DNA of 64,000 bases from the NCBI GenBank assembly GCA_035325705.1, contig DAOKZI010000006.1, positions 1-64,000 on the forward strand, given 5' to 3'. Each line of letters begins with the position of its first letter. Within the stretch, counting starts at the first letter, position 1. The notes under the pieces were generated by a model. The model saw only the letters and a list, made by a program, of their open reading frames with translations, was not told where the DNA came from and did no database searches. The translations under genes and the position numbers were made by a program. Below are positions 59,561-64,000 of this stretch, piece after piece. Source of the DNA: Ga0077536 sp035325705. Lineage in GTDB: Bacteria > Pseudomonadota > Gammaproteobacteria > Ga0077536.

Positions 59561-60238
59561 TCAAGCCGTTTCGCGTTTGACCTCGGCGTCGAAATCGCCG
59601 TCGCGGATCCGATCCATCATGTGGGCGTAGAAGCGCGCGAAGTCGGTGGTCATCTCCGCGAGCGGGAGATCGGCGAACTCGCCGCGGTAGCGCAGGTATT
59701 CCATGTGCTGGCGGCCTTCGAGATCGAAAGGGTGGTAGATCGAATCCTCGCGGCCGTCGAACTCGAGCGGGCGCAGGCGGAATTTTTCGCACAGCTCGAC
59801 GTTGAAGGCCGGCGTCGCCTTCACCCATTTGCCGTCGAGCAGGATCGCGGTGTAGCCGTGCCAGCGGAATTCGTCGGTCTTCATCAGCGCGCGCATGCGC
59901 GCCGTCGACAGGTGATTCTTCACGTCCGCGTAGCCGGGACGGGCCGGGATGCCGATCGCGCGACAGCAGGCCGTCAGCAGCGCGGCTTTGGACACGCACC
60001 AGCCGCGGCCGAGGCTGGCGCAGCGACCCGCGCTCAGGCCTTCGGCACTCAGCACGATCTCGTAAGGGTCGTAGCGGATGCGATCGCGGACCGCGTAGTA
60101 GAGCCGCACCGCGCGCGTCCGCGCCTGCGCGCCGGGCAGGTCGTGCTCGCGCACGAAAGCCTGCACGGCGGGATGCGGGTAGTCGATGATCGCGGTCGGC
60201 GCGAGGAACACCGTCGGGTCGTCGCCGAGGAGAGTCAT
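59561..60238 (-). CDS. Transglutaminase-like protein
   Basis: A 225-residue member of the transglutaminase-like superfamily. The catalytic Cys is in GRGWCVSKAALL (about residue 82), the His in EFRWHGYTAILLDGKW, and an Asp/Asn position follows in VKATPAFN. Most bacterial members are cysteine proteases or peptide-modifying enzymes; which applies here is unknown. The ATG overlaps the previous stop by 4 bases. It is the last gene of a coupled five-gene operon. Confidence 0.87.
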   Translation of the reverse strand: MTLLGDDPTVFLAPTAIIDYPHPAVQAFVREHDLPGAQARTRAVRLYYAVRDRIRYDPYEIVLSAEGLSAGRCASLGRGWCVSKAALLTACCRAIGIPARPGYADVKNHLSTARMRALMKTDEFRWHGYTAILLDGKWVKATPAFNVELCEKFRLRPLEFDGREDSIYHPFDLEGRQHMEYLRYRGEFADLPLAEMTTDFARFYAHMMDRIRDGDFDAEVKRETA

Positions 60239-60636
60239 GTCGGTTCCAGTTCGATGATCGCGCGGGCGTCGTAGCGGCCGCTCAGTTTGGACATCCAGTC
60301 GAGCAGACGCATCTGCCAGCCGTACTTCGCGCGCAGCGCACGATAGGCGCGGGTGACCGTGTCCGGCGCCTCGACGATCCGGCCGCGCGCTTCCTGCCAT
60401 GCGCCGAGCACGCGGCCGCTGGCCGTGCACGGGGCGAGACGGGCACGGCCGTTGGCGCGCAGGCGTTTCGCCTTGCCGGCGCGCGCCGCGGTGAAGACGT
60501 AGTAGCGGCCTTCGCTGTGCGCGATCCACACGGGCGTGCGCACTTCGCGGCCGTCGCGCCGGAAGCTCGCGAGGCTGACGTAGCGGGTGTCGAGGAAATC
60601 GCGCATGCGGCGATCATCATACGCCGCGGCGCTCAC
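60235..60636 (-). CDS. PPOX class F420-dependent-like protein
   Basis: A split-barrel fold protein of 133 residues. It contains YVSLASFRRDGREVRTPVWI and YYVFTAARAGKAKRLRANGRARLAPC, typical of the PPOX/Rv1155-like group that binds F420 or FMN. Substrate not known. Its start overlaps the pseudouridine synthase stop (ATGA) and its stop overlaps the transglutaminase-like start, so the three are translationally coupled. An internal ATG at 60606 is an alternative start. Confidence 0.83.
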   Translation of the reverse strand: MSAAAYDDRRMRDFLDTRYVSLASFRRDGREVRTPVWIAHSEGRYYVFTAARAGKAKRLRANGRARLAPCTASGRVLGAWQEARGRIVEAPDTVTRAYRALRAKYGWQMRLLDWMSKLSGRYDARAIIELEPT

Positions 60637-61478
60637 TCGGGCAGTTCACCGTAGCGCACCCGGCGCCCGGTCCACGGGTCGGTGAAGGCGATGCCGATCG
60701 CGGCGAGGCGCATGCCGCCCGGATCCGCGTTGCCGCGGCCGTAGCGCGGATCGCCGATCACGGGGTGGCCGATGGCCTCGAAGTGGCGGCGGATCTGGTG
60801 ATGACGGCCGCTCAGCATGCGAATGAGGACAGTGCTGCGCGCGGCGGCCGTGTCGACGGCCTCGACGCGGTACTCGGTGACGGCGGCCTTGCCGTCGAGC
60901 GGCAGCTCGATGCGCCCGCGCTCGCCGCGCGCGCGCAGATCGCCGAGCACCTCGACGCGATAGCGCTTGTCGACGCTGCGCGTCTGGAACAGCGCCGACA
61001 GCTTCGCCGCGGCCTGGCGGCTGTGGGCGACGAGGAGCAGGCCGCTCGCCTCCAAATCGAGACGGTGCACGAGATAGACCTCGCGGCGCGGCGTGAAGTG
61101 CGCGGCGATCTGCGCCGCGAGCGTCGCGTGATCGCCGAAGCGCGAGCCTTCGACCAGCAGACCCGCCGGCTTGTGCCACACGCTGTAGCGCCGGCAGTCG
61201 GCGACGAGCGAGGCCGGCGGCGGGCTCAGCGCGAGCACCGCCGAATCGTAATAGAGCTGCAGGCGATCGCCGATCTTCAGCGGCGTCGTGACCCGCCGCA
61301 GGCGCGCCGGCTTGGCGCGGCCGCGCGCATGCCACACGGCGCCTTTCTGCATCGCGTCCTTGACGCGCAGCTTCGACAGCCCGCTCAGCGCCGCGAGCAG
61401 CTCGGCCGCGAGCCGCGGATCGCCTTCGCGCACCGTGTGCTCGAGCGTGAACACGCGGCGCGCGGCATCCTCGCTCAC
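60633..61478 (-). CDS. RluA-family pseudouridine synthase
   Basis: RNA-modifying enzyme, 281 residues, cytoplasmic. The RluA signature VHRLDLEASGLLLVAHS (catalytic Asp in HRLD) lies near the middle (about residue 138), and GRHHQIRRHFEAIGHPVIGD near the end; an S4-like N-terminal part is weak. The start is GTG at 61478, overlapping the protease stop by 3 bases (GTGA). Target rRNA or tRNA uridine is not known. Second-to-third position of the operon. Confidence 0.88.
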   Translation of the reverse strand: MSEDAARRVFTLEHTVREGDPRLAAELLAALSGLSKLRVKDAMQKGAVWHARGRAKPARLRRVTTPLKIGDRLQLYYDSAVLALSPPPASLVADCRRYSVWHKPAGLLVEGSRFGDHATLAAQIAAHFTPRREVYLVHRLDLEASGLLLVAHSRQAAAKLSALFQTRSVDKRYRVEVLGDLRARGERGRIELPLDGKAAVTEYRVEAVDTAAARSTVLIRMLSGRHHQIRRHFEAIGHPVIGDPRYGRGNADPGGMRLAAIGIAFTDPWTGRRVRYGELPE

Positions 61479-62116
61479 CGCGGCAACGTCCCGAACTCGT
61501 CGAGCAGATCGATCGGCATCGCAAAATTGAGGTTCTCTCTGTGATTGCCCTCGTCGCTGAGCTTGAAGCTGATGATGCCGACGAGGCTGCCGTCCTGCGC
61601 AAGCAGCGCGCCGCCGCTGGAGCCGGGGGACACGGCGGCGCTGGTCTGGATCAGCGCATAGCCGCCTTCGTGACGCAGCCCCGAGACCAGCCCTTCGGTG
61701 AACGTCAGATCGAGCCCGAGCGGCGCGCCCAGCGCATAGACGCGCTGTCCGATGCGCAGATCCTGCGCGCTGCCGCGCGCGAGCGGCGGCGCATCGAGCA
61801 GCGCCGCGCGCAGCAGGCAGAGATCGTGCGCGATCTTCACTTCGACGAGCTCGGCCGTGATCGTCGCGCCGCCCGACTTCAGGCCGACGAAGTCCGCGCC
61901 CTTGAGCACGTGGCAATTGGTGAGCACATGACGGGCCTGCACGACGACGCCGCTGCCCTGGCTCAGCACCCGGCCGCCGCGGTCCGCGGCATAGACGGTG
62001 ACGACGCTGGGCGCCGCGCGCTCGAAGACGAATTCCGGGGCCGTGGTGCCCGCCGCCTGCGCGCCTCGCAGGCAGGCGAGCAGCAACAGCGCGAACGAGG
62101 ATCGGCGCAGCGGCAC
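61475..62116 (-). CDS. Trypsin-like serine protease (S1C type)
   Basis: An exported protease of 213 residues with the triad His69 (VLTNCHVLKG), Asp98 (AHDLCLL) and Ser167 (SPGSSGGALLA), in DegP-like order, but no PDZ domain. A signal peptide (SSFALLLLACLRGAQAAG) follows the start. The start is GTG at 62116, since no ATG lies between the upstream stop and the signal peptide. The operon upstream gene ends 19 bases before. Probably periplasmic. It may act in envelope quality control, an inference from the family. Confidence 0.82.
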   Translation of the reverse strand: MPLRRSSFALLLLACLRGAQAAGTTAPEFVFERAAPSVVTVYAADRGGRVLSQGSGVVVQARHVLTNCHVLKGADFVGLKSGGATITAELVEVKIAHDLCLLRAALLDAPPLARGSAQDLRIGQRVYALGAPLGLDLTFTEGLVSGLRHEGGYALIQTSAAVSPGSSGGALLAQDGSLVGIISFKLSDEGNHRENLNFAMPIDLLDEFGTLPR

Positions 62117-62135
62117 GGGGCGCGCGACCGCGCGC

Positions 62136-62516
62136 TCAGAGATTCTGCTTGGCGGCGTGGTTGCGCCAGGCGAGCACGATCGCGCCGATGGTCTCCGGCG
62201 TGATCTGCAGCTCGTGCAGCAGGTGGCGCTGCAGCCGGCGCAATTCGTCCCGATCGAGCTCGCCGATGAAGCCATCGGTGTAATAGGTGATCGACCAGAT
62301 GTCCTCGTTCGGCCGTTCCTGCCACAGATACCAGCGCCCGGATTCGGGATGCGCGCCGTTGGCCGAGGAGCGTGCCTTGGAGGTGGTCGGAAACTGCGTG
62401 TGGCTGGCCACGCCCGCATCGACGAGCGCCGCGCGGCGACCGGTGTAGGTCGTCGACCAGACGATTCCTTCGCCAAAGCGGGCTGGCGAGACGGCAAAGC
62501 GGGCAGCAATGGACAT
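62136..62516 (-). CDS. Hypothetical protein, first gene of a five-gene operon
   Basis: A 126-residue soluble protein with SGRWYLWQERPNEDIWSITYYTDG and a helical end (DELRRLQRHLLHELQITPETIGAIVLAWRNHAAKQ). No family is recognised. It is followed by the protease gene and, through overlaps, by the pseudouridine synthase, PPOX and transglutaminase-like genes. The ATG at 62516 is used. A promoter is expected in the 199-base divergent region before the acyl-CoA dehydrogenase gene. Confidence 0.7.
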   Translation of the reverse strand: MSIAARFAVSPARFGEGIVWSTTYTGRRAALVDAGVASHTQFPTTSKARSSANGAHPESGRWYLWQERPNEDIWSITYYTDGFIGELDRDELRRLQRHLLHELQITPETIGAIVLAWRNHAAKQNL

Positions 62517-62715
62517 CGAGAACGATTCGATTGAGGCTCGGGCGATTCTAAACGCGGCGAAGGGCCGCGCCTAGGCGTCGCGACGCTGCGCGCCGAAACG
62601 CGCCGGCAAACATCTGTGACGGGTCGGCGGCCGAGGATCCGGCGCGGCCGCGCGAGCGCCGGCGCGGTGCGCCCGCCTGCTAAGATGCGCGCATCGCGTC
62701 GCGGAGCAGCGGATC

Positions 62716-64000
62716 ATGCCCAGTTACAAAGCCCCGGTCAGGGACAGCCTGTTCATCCTCAACGAAGTGCTCGAGCTCGGGCGCTATGCGGCGCTGCCGG
62801 GCTTCGCCGAGCTGACACCGGACACCTTGGCCGCCGTGCTCGAAGAAGGCGGCCGCTTCGCCGAGGAAGTCATCCAGCCGCTGAACCGCAGCGGCGACGA
62901 GCAGGGGTGCACCCGCCATGCCGACGGCCGCGTGACGACACCCGAGGGCTTCAAGGCCGCCTACGAGAAGTTCGTCGCGGGCGGCTGGGGCGGGCTCGCC
63001 GGCGATCCCGCGTTCGGCGGTCAGGGTCTGCCGCACGCCGTCGCGACCGCCTTCGAGGAGTACATGATCGCGGCGAACATGGCCTTCACGATGTACCCGA
63101 TGCTGACGCAGGGCGCAATCGCCGCGATACGCGCCGTCGCCACGCCCGAGCAGCAGCAGAAGTTCATCCCCAAGATGATGGACGGCACGTGGACGGGCAC
63201 GATGAACCTGACCGAAGCCCACTGCGGCACCGATCTGGGCCTGCTGCGCACGCGCGCCGAAGCGCAGGCCGACGGCACTTATCGGATCACGGGCACCAAG
63301 ATCTTCATCTCCAGCGGTGAGCACGATCTCACCGAGAACATCATCCATCTCGTGCTCGCGAAGCTGCCGGACTCGCCGGACAGCGTGAAGGGCATTTCGC
63401 TGTTCATCGTGCCGAAAGTCCTCGTCGACGACGCCGGCCGCCTCGGCGCGCGCAATGCGGTGTCCTGCGGTCGCATCGAGGAGAAGATGGGCATCCACGG
63501 CAACGCGACCTGCGTGATGAACTACGAGGGCGCGACGGGCTATCTGATCGGCGAGCGCGACAAGGGCTTGCGCGCGATGTTCATCATGATGAACGCCGCG
63601 CGCCTCGGCGTCGGCGTGCAGGGGCTCGCGCAGTCCGAGGTGGCCTATCAGAACGCGGCGATCTATGCCCGCGAACGCCTGCAGGGCCGCGCGCTGAGCG
63701 GGTCGAAGAACCCGGCCGGCAAAGCCGATCCGATCATCGTGCACCCCGACGTGCGGCGCATGCTGATGAACGCGCGCGCCTTTAACGAGGGCGCGCGCGC
63801 CTTGACGCTGTGGAGCGCGCTGCAGGTCGATCTCGCCGAGAAGGCGGCGACGCCGGCGGAGCGCGAGGCGGCCGAGGATCTGATCGGCCTGCTGACGCCC
63901 GTCATCAAGGCGTATTTCACCGATCGGGGCTACGCGCACGCGACGGACGCCCAGCAGTGCTACGGCGGCCACGGCTATATCCGCGAATGGGGCATGGAGC
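62716..64000 (+). CDS. DmdC-like acyl-CoA dehydrogenase (incomplete at the window end)
   Basis: FAD acyl-CoA dehydrogenase, 428 residues seen, the gene running off the window; relatives are about 590-600 residues. The N-terminus (MPSYKAPVRDSLFILNEVLELG) and LNRSGDEQGCTRHADGRVTT match the 3-methylmercaptopropionyl-CoA/long-chain type. The flavin motif is MNLTEAHCGTDLGLLRTRAE (about 157-176) and HGNATCVMNYEGATGYLIGE follows. The end seen is QQCYGGHGYIREWGME. Substrate remains open: the DmdC group covers various acyl-CoAs. It starts at the ATG at 62716. Confidence 0.9.
   Translation, partial: MPSYKAPVRDSLFILNEVLELGRYAALPGFAELTPDTLAAVLEEGGRFAEEVIQPLNRSGDEQGCTRHADGRVTTPEGFKAAYEKFVAGGWGGLAGDPAFGGQGLPHAVATAFEEYMIAANMAFTMYPMLTQGAIAAIRAVATPEQQQKFIPKMMDGTWTGTMNLTEAHCGTDLGLLRTRAEAQADGTYRITGTKIFISSGEHDLTENIIHLVLAKLPDSPDSVKGISLFIVPKVLVDDAGRLGARNAVSCGRIEEKMGIHGNATCVMNYEGATGYLIGERDKGLRAMFIMMNAARLGVGVQGLAQSEVAYQNAAIYARERLQGRALSGSKNPAGKADPIIVHPDVRRMLMNARAFNEGARALTLWSALQVDLAEKAATPAEREAAEDLIGLLTPVIKAYFTDRGYAHATDAQQCYGGHGYIREWGME

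Overview
The window is a contiguous stretch of a high-GC (roughly two thirds G+C by eye) proteobacterial chromosome. The gene families fit a metabolically versatile gamma- or betaproteobacterium: a type-2 ArgC, YgiQ, UPF0149 and UPF0114 proteins, VPLPA/PEP-CTERM surface proteins, a cobalamin-riboswitch BtuB operon, a cytoplasmic SoeABC-type molybdoenzyme, an acetone-carboxylase-like complex, three luciferase-like flavin enzymes, DUF1329/DUF1302 proteins, acyl-CoA dehydrogenases and GSTs. I cannot place it to genus. No rRNA, tRNA, CRISPR array or intact transposase was seen.

Layout. 1-6.7 kb: argC, an SDR, a GST, a YqhA-type membrane protein, ygiQ and two small RRM RNA-binding proteins. 7-10.8 kb: a metallo-hydrolase divergent from a luciferase-like enzyme with a perfect FNR/Anr box between them, then a tiny SEC-C protein, an EthD protein and a thioesterase. 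10.9-19 kb: a five-gene operon for an acetone-carboxylase-like enzyme (alpha, gamma, beta) with an FAH-family hydrolase and a quinone-oxidoreductase-like MDR, divergent from a second luciferase-like enzyme. 19.2-23.3 kb: a B12-riboswitch operon of btuB plus two VPLPA-CTERM surface proteins. 23.4-30.4 kb: regulators, small proteins, a third luciferase-like enzyme and a PEP-CTERM gene bracketed by 23-bp inverted repeats. 30.5-37 kb: a polyphosphate:AMP phosphotransferase gene broken by a 5-bp duplication, a GST, SCO1, DUF1329 and DUF1302. 37-44.4 kb: soeABC divergent from a SulP transporter, with a 202-bp duplication of the soeC end flanking a foreign-looking insert. 44.6-50.1 kb: an acyl-CoA dehydrogenase and a 2-oxoacid dehydrogenase E1alpha-E1beta-enoyl-CoA hydratase-E2 operon. 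50.2-54.8 kb: a cysteine hydrolase divergent from a glutamine-synthetase-like / PPOX / N-formylglutamate-amidohydrolase operon, then a tandem universal stress protein. 55-64 kb: DUF3429, DUF2238, a MaoC/DUF169/serine-hydrolase operon, a translationally coupled five-gene operon (hypothetical, trypsin-like protease, pseudouridine synthase, PPOX, transglutaminase-like), and a DmdC-like acyl-CoA dehydrogenase cut by the window end.

How the genes work together. The carboxylase operon would activate a ketone by ATP-dependent carboxylation and pass a keto acid to the FAH-family hydrolase. SoeABC would oxidise sulfite in the cytoplasm, and the adjacent SulP carrier could move the sulfate. The riboswitch would repress BtuB and the two surface proteins when B12 is plentiful.

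The intergenic DNA is crowded with dispersed repeats. Family A is palindromic GTAG-CCCGGGT...ACCCGGG units, mostly in inverted pairs (REPIN-like), several with a conserved spacer. Family B is a 9-bp-periodic repeat (ACAGAGAAC ACCGAGAAC, or ACGGAGGAC ACGGAGGGC), often in inverted pairs. Family C is GTAG-TTGGGCTGACG...AAGCCCAAC hairpins. Together these fill nearly every gene-free stretch over 200 bases.
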